NCBI GenBank assembly: GCA_964595075.1
Contig: CAZQNT010000001.1
Location: 1-64,000, forward strand
Reading direction: 5' to 3'
From: JAHJFW01 sp964595075
GTDB lineage: Bacteria > Patescibacteriota > Patescibacteriia > 2-12-FULL-60-25
Length of the DNA stretch: 64,000 bases
Made by a program: the position numbers and the translations under genes. The notes under the pieces were generated by a model that saw only the letters and a program-made list of their open reading frames with translations, was not told the DNA's origin and searched no databases. Positions 8,716-17,287 of the stretch are shown one piece after another. Each line of letters opens with the position of its first letter. The stretch's first letter is position 1.

Positions 8716-9318
8716 ATGTCGAATTTAATCGATCGTTACCTCCTTTTTCGGATTCGTACAAAACGAGATCCAGAGGCCTTCGCAAAGATCTATGATCGCT
8801 ACGTGAAGGCCTTGTATAGGTTTGCTTTTTTGAAGTTGCCGTCTCGCGAAGAAGCGCAGGATGTGACTGCAGAATGCTTCACTAAAACGTGGGTTTATCT
8901 TCAAGAACACCAAACCGTCGTAAACGTTCGGGCGCTGCTTTATAAGGTTGCTCGTAACCTGATAGCTGACTACTACAGAAGCCGCCCGGAAGCGCGCGGC
9001 ATTGGTTTTATTGGTGGGGATGGCGACCCTGTAACATTTGAGCATGATGCAACGTCTTATTCAGTAGATCGTGTAGTAGAGGATAAGAACGAGCAGGGGT
9101 GGGGAGATAAAGGTCGCCAAAGGGACATAATCGAAGCCCGGGCTGAACTTTCGCTTATTTTGAAAAAGCTCGAATCGTTGAAAGAGGACTATCGAGACGT
9201 GGTCACGCTTCGCTTGGTAGATGGTTTGGCGTTCGAAGACATCGCCGACATTCTAGGAAAGTCGCGATCAAATGTGAGGGTTATTTATCACAGAGCGATC
9301 AAAAATCTAAAGGATTAA
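8716..9318 (+). CDS. ECF-type RNA polymerase sigma-70 factor
   Basis: A 200-residue sigma factor with only regions 2 and 4, as in extracytoplasmic-function sigmas. Region 2 covers about residues 18-90 (AFAKIYDRYVKALYRFAFLK, then VRALLYKVARNLIADYYRSR), which binds the -10 element and core polymerase. Region 4 covers about residues 145-198 and ends in a helix-turn-helix (FEDIADILGKSRSNVRVIYH). The linker (about 90-135) is longer and more charged than usual. The gene is followed by a DUF5667 membrane protein and the S-layer-like gene, a layout that suggests the sigma reads a surface signal and drives surface-protein genes. That regulatory link is inference; no clear ECF promoter was found upstream of its own start. 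Confidence 0.9.
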   Translation: MSNLIDRYLLFRIRTKRDPEAFAKIYDRYVKALYRFAFLKLPSREEAQDVTAECFTKTWVYLQEHQTVVNVRALLYKVARNLIADYYRSRPEARGIGFIGGDGDPVTFEHDATSYSVDRVVEDKNEQGWGDKGRQRDIIEARAELSLILKKLESLKEDYRDVVTLRLVDGLAFEDIADILGKSRSNVRVIYHRAIKNLKD

Positions 9319-9326
9319 AATACTAA

Positions 9327-9365
9327 GGATGTATCCCCCCGAAAGCATTCGGGAGGATGACAAAT
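9327..9365. repeat. half palindromic repeat (hairpin) before the DUF5667 gene
   Basis: A short relative of the TGTCATTC elements: CCCGAA (9338-9343), loop AGCA, TTCGGG (9348-9353), then GAGGATGACA as in the ends of the full copies. It may act as a transcription attenuator between the sigma factor and the DUF5667 gene. It also places a GGGAGG sequence about 20 bases before the ATG at 9374, too far for a normal ribosome binding site. Confidence 0.6.
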
Positions 9366-9373
9366 ATTGAAAC

Positions 9374-10459
9374 ATGTCCAGCGCATTACACAAAAATCTT
9401 TGAGCTTTGCGCGTTCTGGAAGAGCGCATTCAGCCCGACGAGGCGTGGGTAAAACAAACCCGCGAGATTTTGCGTATGCAGGTGGCAAACACGCTTCCTA
9501 TTGAGCGCGTATCAGCGGCAACGGCATTATTGCTTTCAGTTAAAGCGTTTTTTGTTAAGCGAGCGATTCCGGCTGTGCGCGGACCCGTGTTGGCGGTATC
9601 CTCGATTTTTTTTCTGGCGTTCGGAAGCTCGGTTGCGTCGGTTTCGGCAGCGGAGAAATCACTGCCCGGAGATTTTCTTTATTCTTTGAAGCTCGCGACC
9701 GAACAGGCGCGGCTTGCATTCACGTCCGGCAAGCAGGAAAAATTGAAGCTCAAGGTTGAGTTTACAACGCGTCGAGCCGGAGAGTTAAAAAAGGTTTCAG
9801 AGACCGATGACGCATCGAGGCCTGATCGCGTGAGCCGTGCGACGGAAATATTGAAGCGTGATTTGAATACCTTGAAACAGCAGCTCGACGACGTGAAAAG
9901 CGACGGAGCTCCTAAAGACGTTGCCGATGCTGCGAGGTTGGTCGATCAAAAGAGCATCGAGGTAGTTCAGGTTTTGCAGGAGACAAAATCAGCTCTGCCG
10001 GATGAGAGCAAGAGGAAGGTTGTTGAAGCTCAGGCGGCCGCGTCGGATACCGGCGTGAAGGCGATCGAGGTATTAAATGAAAAACACAACGAATCCGAGG
10101 ATGTCGTTGGCAAGGAAGAGATGGTGCAAGTGATGCAGGATCATACGAAGGCGGTCGCGGCCGCCACCGGATCGGTTGAGGTCGCCGCTTCGTCCACGAG
10201 CTTGTCGCAGCCAACGGATACTCAAGTGCCGCTCGTGACGGTCGTGGAGCAGATCAAAGTCGCGACACAGCAGGCATTTGCGGTTGAACAGCAATCATTA
10301 AGCGCGGGGATTGCGCAGTCCGGACAGTCCACTAGTACGTCCGGTACCTCGGTTACGGCGACTTCGACGGTTCCGACGAATAACTCCGGCTCGACTTCAA
10401 CCAAGCCGACAAACACGTCGTCCACTCAATCAAATCAACCAACTATCACATCTCCTTAA
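9374..10459 (+). CDS. DUF5667-type membrane protein, in-frame TGA at codon 10
   Basis: Probably a sensor or anti-sigma-like partner of the ECF sigma upstream. Read from the ATG at 9374 the protein starts MSSALHKNL, meets TGA at 9401-9403, and continues ALRVLEERIQPDEAWVKQTR, which is how such proteins normally begin. An intact frame from the TTG at 9407 gives 350 residues. It has a cytoplasmic N-terminus, one transmembrane helix at about residues 60-82, then the DUF5667 signature SLPGDFLYSLKLATEQARLA, long alpha-helical repeats (about 95-250, coiled-coil-like) and a Ser/Thr-rich C-terminal tail that is probably extracellular. The TGA could be a nonsense mutation tolerated by reinitiation at TTG, a sequence error, or a sign that TTG is the true start. 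The family call is fairly firm; the anti-sigma role is inferred from context. Confidence 0.72.
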
Positions 10460-10696
10460 GTACAAACGCTTCGTTACCCCAGCCGAACAGGGTGTCTATC
10501 CGCGTAATGCCGATGGAAATCCTGACGGGCGGGGGAAACTCTTGCCCGCTCGTGTTTGCATCCTCGCCAATGGCCCGAGTCCTAAAGGTCGGCTCCGACA
10601 GCTGTCGGAGACTCGCGTCACTAATCACATCATAAGCAGTGGATTGATCCGTTAAAGGATCGTCCACCGCAAAAGCAAACCTCAAAAAGGTTATCT
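10460..10696 (+). promoter_or_regulatory. structured leader of the S-layer-like gene
   Basis: A non-coding stretch of 237 bases with several inverted repeats in the + strand: a GC-rich stem (GACGGGCGGG with GCCCGCTCGT, about 10524-10553), a perfect 18-base palindrome CTCCGACAGCTGTCGGAG (10593-10610), GATCC-GTTAAA-GGATC (10646-10661) and AACCT-CAAAA-AGGTT (10678-10692), the last directly before the ATG. AAAAAGG seven bases before the ATG may be the ribosome binding site, and it lies in the last hairpin. The leader may hold the terminator of the upstream gene and a regulatory or mRNA-stabilising 5' UTR. I do not recognise a known riboswitch class. Confidence 0.45.
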
Positions 10697-13600
10697 ATGG
10701 TAAAAACTCTTAAGAAAGCTTTCTCATCGTTCGTAGCGATGATGACCATCGTCTCGTCCGTGGGTTTTGGTTCGTTGGGCTTTGCCAACGCAGCCACAGC
10801 CGCCACGCTCGTTGCCGGTGACCTCGTCAAAGCTTCAGGTCCTGCAGTGTACTACTACGGGGCTGATGGAAAGCGCTATGTTTTCCCGAATGAGAAGACG
10901 TACATGACTTGGTACGCGAATTTCTCATCGGTCAAAACCATTACCGATGCAGAACTCGCCGCTCTAACAATCGGGGGAAACGTTACGTACAAACCGGGTG
11001 TCAAGATGGTAAAGATCACCACCGATCCTAAAGTTTACGCCGTTGACAAAGGCGGAACTCTTAAATGGGTGGAATCGGAAGCCATTGCGACGTCACTCTA
11101 CGGTTCCGACTGGAACAAGATGATTGACGACGTTTCGGACGCCTTCTTCGTGAACTACACGGTTGGCGCCTCGATTTCGGTAGCTTCCTCATTCGTTCCG
11201 GCCACTGTCACGGCAGCAGCAACTTCAATTGACGTAGACAAGAGTCTTTCGACCGCTGTCTCCGGCCAATTGTCAGTTTCGCTCGCTTCAGACACGCCAG
11301 CCGGCATGACCGTTCCTAAGAACGCGTCATCCGTTAAGCTCGCCAAATTCACCTTCACGGGTGGAGCAAGCGGGGCGACCATCAGCGGTCTAACCGTACA
11401 CCGCGTAGGCGTTGGTGCGGCGACCGATTTCGCGAACGTATATCTATACGACGCCGATGGCGTGCGCATCACGACCGGTCGCACGATCAACTCTTCGAGC
11501 CACACGGCAACGTTTAGCTCGCTCAGCATCGCGGTTCCGGCCAACGGTTCGATTTCAGTCTACGTTTACGGTGACTTTTCAAGTCCGACAACGGCAGGTG
11601 GCGTTCACTCCATCGAAGTTCCGGATGCGGCTTCGGTCGTCGTAAGCGGTTCGGCCACGATCAGCGGCACGTTCCCGGTACGAGGAAACTCGTTCACCGT
11701 GGGTACCAGCTCATCCGGCCGCTTGGATGTTACAAAGGGAACGGTACCAGCCAACCCGAACGTGGGAGCGGCTGATGTCGAAGTCTCTAACTTCAAGCTG
11801 ACTGCAAACACGAACGATATTTCAGTTGAACAGGTGACGTTGTATCAGGCGGGTTCGATCACGAACACCGACCTGACCGACTTGAAGCTCTACCAGGGTT
11901 CGACCTTGATAGCTTCAGTCGCCGGCGTCACGTCTGCAGGACGAATAGTCTTGAAGTTCACAACGCCGTTCGTAATCACAAACGGAACGACCAAGATCTT
12001 CTCGCTCCACGCGAAGGTCGGCGGTCGATCCAGCCGAACAATCAAAACATACGTCGAATATACGACGGATATAACGGCTATCGACAAGGTTTACAACGCA
12101 GGCGCCGCAGTTTGTATCGCAGACACGGCTATCGGCGGTTGTTCCTCGACAAGCCAAGGTTCGTTCGACGGTGATGAGAACGCCTCAGGTACGGCGGATG
12201 ATAACTTCATCTCGTTGACAACGCAGGGCGGAACATTGACCAACGCTTTCAACGGTCCGGCGACATCGAACATCGCCAAAGGCCAGCTTGGTCTTCCTCT
12301 CTACAAGTTTGCGTTAACAGCGGAGAACGCGGTTGAAATCCGATATCTTCGTTTCTCGGTTACTACCACAAACGGTTCGGGAGCTTCCTGTGCCGTAAAG
12401 GGATCGGCTAGCACCAATTACTTCCGCAACATTCGCGTGAAGAATATGGACTCCGGGACCAATGTAATGGGTCCGACCGAAATGTCTTCAAGTTTGGCGG
12501 CAAGCGCGCGCGGCTCCGGAACGATCACTTTGTCCGACGCATTCAACATTACTGCGGGACAGACGTTGAATCTTGCCATCGCTGCAGACCTGTCAAATTC
12601 GGAAGACGCATCCGGCGAATTCTTCGCCAATAATAACTGCGGATACGCTGTAACGCTCAATGCGTTTACAACGAACGACGTTCGTATTGTGGATACGGGT
12701 GAATTCCTAGCCCTGACCGCGATCGTTCCGAACAACGCAGTTACGGGTAACGCGCAGAACGTGAAAGCATCAAGTTTGGCAATAGCGCTCGCCGGCTCAC
12801 CGTCCTCCGGGACATTGGTGAAAAAGTCAGCGAACGTTCCGGTTGCAGGACTTGTGTTTTCAGCCGGCGCGCAATCGGCCGTAACCGTCACAAGCATCAC
12901 GCTCACATGTCAGGCGGCTCTAGCGTCTAACGCGGCCTTCGGAACAGATGGAGCTCATGACGCTTGCTTGGATCGCGTATCTTCACTGTCGCTTTGGAAC
13001 GGCACGACGCAGGTCGGTGTAGCCAAGGCGCCTGATACGACGTCTGGCGCAGCCCAGATCTCAAACACCAACCTGTTAATCCCGGCCGGACAAAGCGTGA
13101 ACCTCACGGTTCAAGCTACATTCGGTTCATCGGCTTCAACCACCTCTCCTTACGACAAGGTCGCGGTAGGTATTGCGGCAGACGCGGATGTACAGGCGCA
13201 GGATGCGGACTCCAACACGGTGACCGCTTCTCGCTCGCAAGGTGTTGAAGATCAGGCGGACAGCGCAGCCCCGTCGGTTGTGATGACGATCCGCAACAGC
13301 GGTGTAGTCACTTACAGCACGGATTCCAACCCGGTTTCAACGATCGTCGTAGCCGGCAAGGACGTGTGGATACCATTCGCTTCGTACAAGGCAACCGCCC
13401 AGTATGAAGAAATGGAAATTGACCGCATGACGGTTTTCGCATCCGGTACGGCTGCGGGAACAACGCATAACGCCGATAGCTCCGCCTTTACGACTGTGGC
13501 CGTTGCAAGCGGTGGCGCAGTAAAGGCATCAGACATCTTGAGTTCAGGCGGTACGAGCACAAAGGATATCGACCTCTCAGCCAACAAAATCATCGTTCCG

Positions 13601-14539
13601 AAAGACGGTTCGGTTGGTTTCCAGCTGTGGGCCAAGATCTCCAACATTCAATCTTCATCGTCAGTTTCAGGTGCAACGACCGGTGTCCATCGTTCGGGTA
13701 TGAGCCCGACCCTCGGTCTCCGAAACAACATCCAGACAGGCGAATGGGATTCGAATTACGCCAGCATGGCCAACATCCGCACAACGGGTAAGTCATCTGG
13801 AGAGCGCGTATACGCTTCAGCATCTAACCTTACGCATGGAAATGCCTTCGTGACGCGCAAGACCAAGCCGGTCGTGACAAAGCAGTCGCTTTCGTCAACG
13901 ACCTTGGCTAACACCGATCAGGATCTCATCAAGTTCCAGGTCGCTGCAGACGCCCAAGGATCTATCGCCTTGAAGCAGGTCATGTTCACCATCTCGAAGA
14001 CGAGCGCTCTTACGCTCAGCAACTTCCGCGTACGGAAGGGTTCGACAGAAATGAGCACGAGCGACTTCGCCGTCAACTACTCGTCCACGACGGGTGTTGA
14101 GACAGACGTCGAATCCGGCTCTATGGACACTACGCAGAATTCCGGATTCATCTTCGTCTCGTTTACAAACGAGGAGTCGATCAGCGGTTCGGGCAGCGTT
14201 TACACGTTGCACGCGACCGTTTCCGGAGCTGTGTCAGGTCAGAACGTATCAGTCTCGTTCACGCGCGACTCTACGTCCTCGATCGTTACCGGTTACTTGA
14301 TGAGCAACGTAGGATACGGCAACAACCTCGCGACAAGTACGGAAATCTTCCACATAGATACCGCTGTTGCGCCTGATGCTACTACCTACGGCAACGTCAA
14401 TGCCACCGGTACGTTCCTGTGGTCCGATAACTCGGAAGTACCGCACAGCTCCGCTGTTGGTGGTTCCGCAGGATCACGCGACTGGACAAACGACGTCTAC
14501 ATCGAAGACGTTTCCCAGTCACAGACCATCAGCTTGTAA
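10697..14539 (+). CDS. S-layer-like surface protein
   Basis: A 1280-residue exported protein, likely the main surface-layer protein. It has a signal peptide (MVKTLKKAFSSFVAMMTIVS and following, cleavage near residue 33). Residues about 36-155 form the domain typical of Patescibacterial S-layer-like proteins: GDLVKASGPAVYYYGADGKR, YVFPNEKTYMTWY, GGNVTYKPGVKMVKITTDPK, VYAVDKGGTLKWV and WNKMIDDVSDAFFVNY. The remaining ~1100 residues are rich in Ser, Thr, Gly and Ala and look like tandem beta-sandwich domains. The few cysteines come in close pairs (about residues 473/481 and 736/755), likely disulfides. Codons end in C far more often than in the neighbours (AAC, TTC, ATC, ACC), as expected for a highly expressed gene. 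A strong terminator follows. Many Ser/Thr residues offer sites for glycosylation by the surrounding cluster, but that is inference. Confidence 0.88.
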   Translation: MVKTLKKAFSSFVAMMTIVSSVGFGSLGFANAATAATLVAGDLVKASGPAVYYYGADGKRYVFPNEKTYMTWYANFSSVKTITDAELAALTIGGNVTYKPGVKMVKITTDPKVYAVDKGGTLKWVESEAIATSLYGSDWNKMIDDVSDAFFVNYTVGASISVASSFVPATVTAAATSIDVDKSLSTAVSGQLSVSLASDTPAGMTVPKNASSVKLAKFTFTGGASGATISGLTVHRVGVGAATDFANVYLYDADGVRITTGRTINSSSHTATFSSLSIAVPANGSISVYVYGDFSSPTTAGGVHSIEVPDAASVVVSGSATISGTFPVRGNSFTVGTSSSGRLDVTKGTVPANPNVGAADVEVSNFKLTANTNDISVEQVTLYQAGSITNTDLTDLKLYQGSTLIASVAGVTSAGRIVLKFTTPFVITNGTTKIFSLHAKVGGRSSRTIKTYVEYTTDITAIDKVYNAGAAVCIADTAIGGCSSTSQGSFDGDENASGTADDNFISLTTQGGTLTNAFNGPATSNIAKGQLGLPLYKFALTAENAVEIRYLRFSVTTTNGSGASCAVKGSASTNYFRNIRVKNMDSGTNVMGPTEMSSSLAASARGSGTITLSDAFNITAGQTLNLAIAADLSNSEDASGEFFANNNCGYAVTLNAFTTNDVRIVDTGEFLALTAIVPNNAVTGNAQNVKASSLAIALAGSPSSGTLVKKSANVPVAGLVFSAGAQSAVTVTSITLTCQAALASNAAFGTDGAHDACLDRVSSLSLWNGTTQVGVAKAPDTTSGAAQISNTNLLIPAGQSVNLTVQATFGSSASTTSPYDKVAVGIAADADVQAQDADSNTVTASRSQGVEDQADSAAPSVVMTIRNSGVVTYSTDSNPVSTIVVAGKDVWIPFASYKATAQYEEMEIDRMTVFASGTAAGTTHNADSSAFTTVAVASGGAVKASDILSSGGTSTKDIDLSANKIIVPKDGSVGFQLWAKISNIQSSSSVSGATTGVHRSGMSPTLGLRNNIQTGEWDSNYASMANIRTTGKSSGERVYASASNLTHGNAFVTRKTKPVVTKQSLSSTTLANTDQDLIKFQVAADAQGSIALKQVMFTISKTSALTLSNFRVRKGSTEMSTSDFAVNYSSTTGVETDVESGSMDTTQNSGFIFVSFTNEESISGSGSVYTLHATVSGAVSGQNVSVSFTRDSTSSIVTGYLMSNVGYGNNLATSTEIFHIDTAVAPDATTYGNVNATGTFLWSDNSEVPHSSAVGGSAGSRDWTNDVYIEDVSQSQTISL

Positions 14540-14599
14540 TCCTTTGCTGGTCTGATCCTTACGGATTAGCCACACGGAACCTACAACTGAAAGGTTACC

Positions 14600-14629
14600 A
14601 AGACCCGGCTTCGGCTGGGTCTTCGGTTT
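14600..14629 (+). terminator. Rho-independent terminator of the S-layer-like gene
   Basis: A stem AAGACCC / GGGTCTT (14600-14606 with 14617-14623) around GGCTTCGGCT is followed by CGGTTTT. It stands 60 bases after the stop of the S-layer-like gene. Confidence 0.75.
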
Positions 14630-14633
14630 TGGC

Positions 14634-14727
14634 GGAACAGGAGTATGAAAATTACGTTCGTGCGCTGCGGAACTCGCTTCGCTCAAACAGTCCTCGCTTA
14701 CGAACGTAATTTTCATACTCCTGTTCC
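14634..14727. repeat. long perfect inverted repeat (28-bp arms)
   Basis: The arms at 14634-14661 (starting GGAACAGGAGTATGAAAATT) and 14700-14727 (ending TTTTCATACTCCTGTTCC) are exact reverse complements over 28 bases, with a 38-base loop. The loop contains GAACTCGCTTCGCTC. The size and precision suggest a mobile palindromic element or a strong RNA hairpin at the end of the S-layer transcript. It differs in sequence from the other repeat families in this window. Confidence 0.85.
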
Positions 14728-14751
14728 TTTGCGGCTGGGGGGATTGTTTTA

Positions 14752-14837
14752 TGTCATTGCGAGGAGGCTTGCGCGACGCGGCAATCTTTATAGAGCAATC
14801 CTCCCCCTTAAGATAAGGGGGAGTTAGAGGGGGTTAT
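14752..14837. repeat. two adjacent dispersed palindromic repeats
   Basis: The first (TGTCATTGCGAGGAGGCTTG, then CGCGACGCGGCAATC) is of the TGTCATTGCGAG type. The second, 14799-14837, is CCTCCCCCTTAAGATAAGGG followed by GGAGTTAGAGGGGGTTATG. The reverse complement of the second matches the element inside the coding sequence at 25486-25525 in 37 of 40 positions by direct count, so the same element occurs both between genes and in frame inside one. Confidence 0.85.
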
Positions 14838-14861
14838 GAAATCAAAAGAAACTGTTCCAAT

Positions 14862-14931
14862 GACTTTACAGACTTTATAGACTTTGAGGACTTTATGAAC
14901 TTTTTTGTTATAGACTTTATGACTCCCAAGA
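14862..14931 (+). repeat. short direct repeats GACTTTATA
   Basis: Variants of a 9-base unit (GACTTTACA, GACTTTATA, GACTTTGAG, GACTTTATG and again GACTTTATG) follow one another just before the second ligase gene. The stretch is AT-rich and probably contains that gene's promoter, but no clear -35/-10 pair could be assigned. The 411 bases between the S-layer-like gene and the ligase hold only the terminator and these repeats. Confidence 0.55.
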
Positions 14932-14950
14932 TGTTATCCTTTTCCAACCT

Positions 14951-17287
14951 ATGACTAGACCAAATGCCATCAAGTGGCTTAAAGCCATTGCCTACATCGG
15001 AATCTACGGCGGGTTGCTGATGCCGTTGTTTTTTTGGCCGGTGGTGATTTTTCCGTTCGTGTTTTCGAAGTTGATTTTTTTTCAGGTACTCATCGGTTTG
15101 ACGTTTCCGGCGTATCTCGTATTGGCTTGGGCTGAACCGCGGTTTAGACCGAAACCCACGATTTTATATTTGGCTGTCGTTTCTTATTTTATAGCATTGA
15201 CCGCATCGGTGATTTTTTCAGTCGATCCTCTGCGATCATGGTGGGGGAATCAGGAACGGATGAACGGATTGTTTACTCTTCTACATTTTTTCGCATGGCT
15301 TTCGATGACGGTTGGCGTAGTGAAAACATGGCCGCAATGGCGCAGATTGATGAACTATGAAATTACACTCTCGGCTTTCATGGCCTCAGTGGCTTTGCTC
15401 CAGAAACCATTCCCAAGTCTTTTGTCGTTTCCGGCAGGTGAACGCGTTGGCGGGCTTTTGGACAATCCGATTTACATGGCCGCCTACCAGATATTTAATT
15501 TGTTTTTCTTGGCGCTGCTCTTCCTCAAACGTCCTTCAAAAAAAGCGATGGTTTATTACGGATTTGTTGCAGCGCTTGATATCGGCGCGTTTTTTGCCGC
15601 ACAATCACGCGGAGCATTGGTCGGTTTGGGAGTAGGCGTAATGGTTTTTGCCATCGTTTACGCTATCATGACGCCGAGTAAAAAAGTCAGGAGATTGATG
15701 TTGGCAGGTCTCGCGTTGTGTTTTGTCGGATATGGCGCGTTGTATGCGTTTAGAGGATCGGACTTGATAAAGAATTCTGAGCTGGCCCGTCTTACGAACT
15801 TTAACGTTGCGTCGCGAACGCGATTCATAGCTTGGGAAATTGCGTGGAAAGGATTTTTGGAGCGGCCGGTTACCGGGTGGGGTTTTGATACCTATCACAT
15901 TCTGTTTAACAAGCATTACAATCCGGAGTCATTGCGCTTCGGATATTACGAAACTTGGTTTGATAGATCTCACAATACAATAATGGATGTTTTGTCCATG
16001 ACCGGAATCTTTGGGTTCGTCACGTTCGCCGCAATATTCATAGCGCTATTCGTTTCTGTGTATCGCGCGCATAAAAAGAAATGGATCGAAATTCCGTTTA
16101 CCGCAGTTTTGTTGGCGCTACCTGTCGCTTACTTTGTTCAAAATTTGTTCGTATTCGATCATCCGGCGGCATTTTCGATGAGCTATTTGTTATTCGCACT
16201 GGTAATAGCTTGTTCTTCTCGAGAGTTTTTGTCTCCGGCCAACGAACCTCCGGCCGATCCGTCAAGCAGGCCGCGCGCGGTTTCTTGGGGTTTGTTCGGG
16301 GTAATGCAGATCTTGTTCATTCTTGTCGTTTGGCGATTATCGGTTCTTCCGTTTAAGTCGTCGATGATTTCGATTCAATCGAATAATGCATTCGCTCAAG
16401 GGCAGTACGAGCAGGCGTATTTGCTAGCTAAGGAGGCATATGATATTCCGACGCCTTACCTTGATGAGCAGACTTTTCTTCAATCCAGAAACTATATTTC
16501 TTTAGCCGGACAGGATTTGGAAAAGATTCCTGTTTGGCGATCTTGGCACGATCTTATTTTGGAGATAACGGACAAACATCTGGCCGATCATCCCGATAAC
16601 GTTCATCCGCATTTTATTTACGCCAGATTATTGGAAGCGATGATGCCGCGAGTGCAGAGCGATGCAGCGATTGCGGATCGCGAGTATCAGAGAGCTCTCG
16701 AATTGAGTCCCGAAAGACAGCAGATTTACTTTAGCTATGGACGCTTTTTGATTAATACCGGGCGTCCGGATGCGGCGACGGATATCTTAAAGAAAGTTAC
16801 GTCGTTCGATGACCAGATCGGAGAAGCGCATTGGATGCTCGGAGTGCATCTTATGTACGACGTTAAGGACGTTGAACAGGGCGCTAAAGAGATTGTCGCA
16901 TCGCAAAAAGTGGAGGTTCGATATTTATTGAGAGAGGCACGTGAAGCTTTGTTGCTAGCTCTCGCTTATGAATCGGTCGGCGATAAAGACGGTTTGAAAT
17001 CCGTCATTGACTTGTTATCATCCTTGCCGCAGGGAGAGCTTGAAGTGTACGTACAAATTGCGCGCACCATGGAACGGCAAGGACTTACTGCGGAGCGCGA
17101 CAGAATCGTGAACGCGCTTTCTAGAATTGATAAAAATTTCGCATTGCGAATACTTCCACTACAGACCGGGGCCGTGAAGAGTATTCAGGAGGCGTTGGAT
17201 CTAACAGTTGATAATTCAGGCGTAGTAACGGCTCCTATAAAAACGGAGACTGTCGCGACGAGCAGCGGGTCGGGACCTAGGAGGTAG
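14951..17287 (+). CDS. O-antigen ligase/polymerase-like protein with C-terminal TPR-like region
   Basis: A 778-residue membrane protein. The first ~450 residues hold about twelve transmembrane helices and the Wzy_C/O-antigen-ligase core: FFAAQSRGALVGLGVGVMVF (about 215-235) and the loop ERPVTGWGFDTYHILFNKHY followed by WFDRSHNTIMDVLSMTGIFG (about 305-355), with the conserved His. After residue ~480 comes a soluble region with TPR-like helices (AFAQGQYEQAYLLAKEAYDI; REYQRALELSPERQQIYFSY; GRFLINTGRPDAATDILKKV). This architecture is seen in ligases that glycosylate surface proteins or lipids. Its substrate is unknown; the S-layer-like protein just upstream is a candidate. The last residues (GPRR) and the TAG stop run into a palindromic element at 17284. 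Separate from the ligase-like gene at the left edge, so the locus has at least two. Confidence 0.82.
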   Translation: MTRPNAIKWLKAIAYIGIYGGLLMPLFFWPVVIFPFVFSKLIFFQVLIGLTFPAYLVLAWAEPRFRPKPTILYLAVVSYFIALTASVIFSVDPLRSWWGNQERMNGLFTLLHFFAWLSMTVGVVKTWPQWRRLMNYEITLSAFMASVALLQKPFPSLLSFPAGERVGGLLDNPIYMAAYQIFNLFFLALLFLKRPSKKAMVYYGFVAALDIGAFFAAQSRGALVGLGVGVMVFAIVYAIMTPSKKVRRLMLAGLALCFVGYGALYAFRGSDLIKNSELARLTNFNVASRTRFIAWEIAWKGFLERPVTGWGFDTYHILFNKHYNPESLRFGYYETWFDRSHNTIMDVLSMTGIFGFVTFAAIFIALFVSVYRAHKKKWIEIPFTAVLLALPVAYFVQNLFVFDHPAAFSMSYLLFALVIACSSREFLSPANEPPADPSSRPRAVSWGLFGVMQILFILVVWRLSVLPFKSSMISIQSNNAFAQGQYEQAYLLAKEAYDIPTPYLDEQTFLQSRNYISLAGQDLEKIPVWRSWHDLILEITDKHLADHPDNVHPHFIYARLLEAMMPRVQSDAAIADREYQRALELSPERQQIYFSYGRFLINTGRPDAATDILKKVTSFDDQIGEAHWMLGVHLMYDVKDVEQGAKEIVASQKVEVRYLLREAREALLLALAYESVGDKDGLKSVIDLLSSLPQGELEVYVQIARTMERQGLTAERDRIVNALSRIDKNFALRILPLQTGAVKSIQEALDLTVDNSGVVTAPIKTETVATSSGSGPRR

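Noticed and set aside
9401..9403. TGA recoded as glycine (code 25)
   Set aside because: TGA ends many genes here, often in ATGA overlaps with the next start, so it must be a stop in this genome.
10460..10696. c-di-GMP, cobalamin or fluoride riboswitch
   Set aside because: Hairpins are present but the conserved core sequences of these classes are not.
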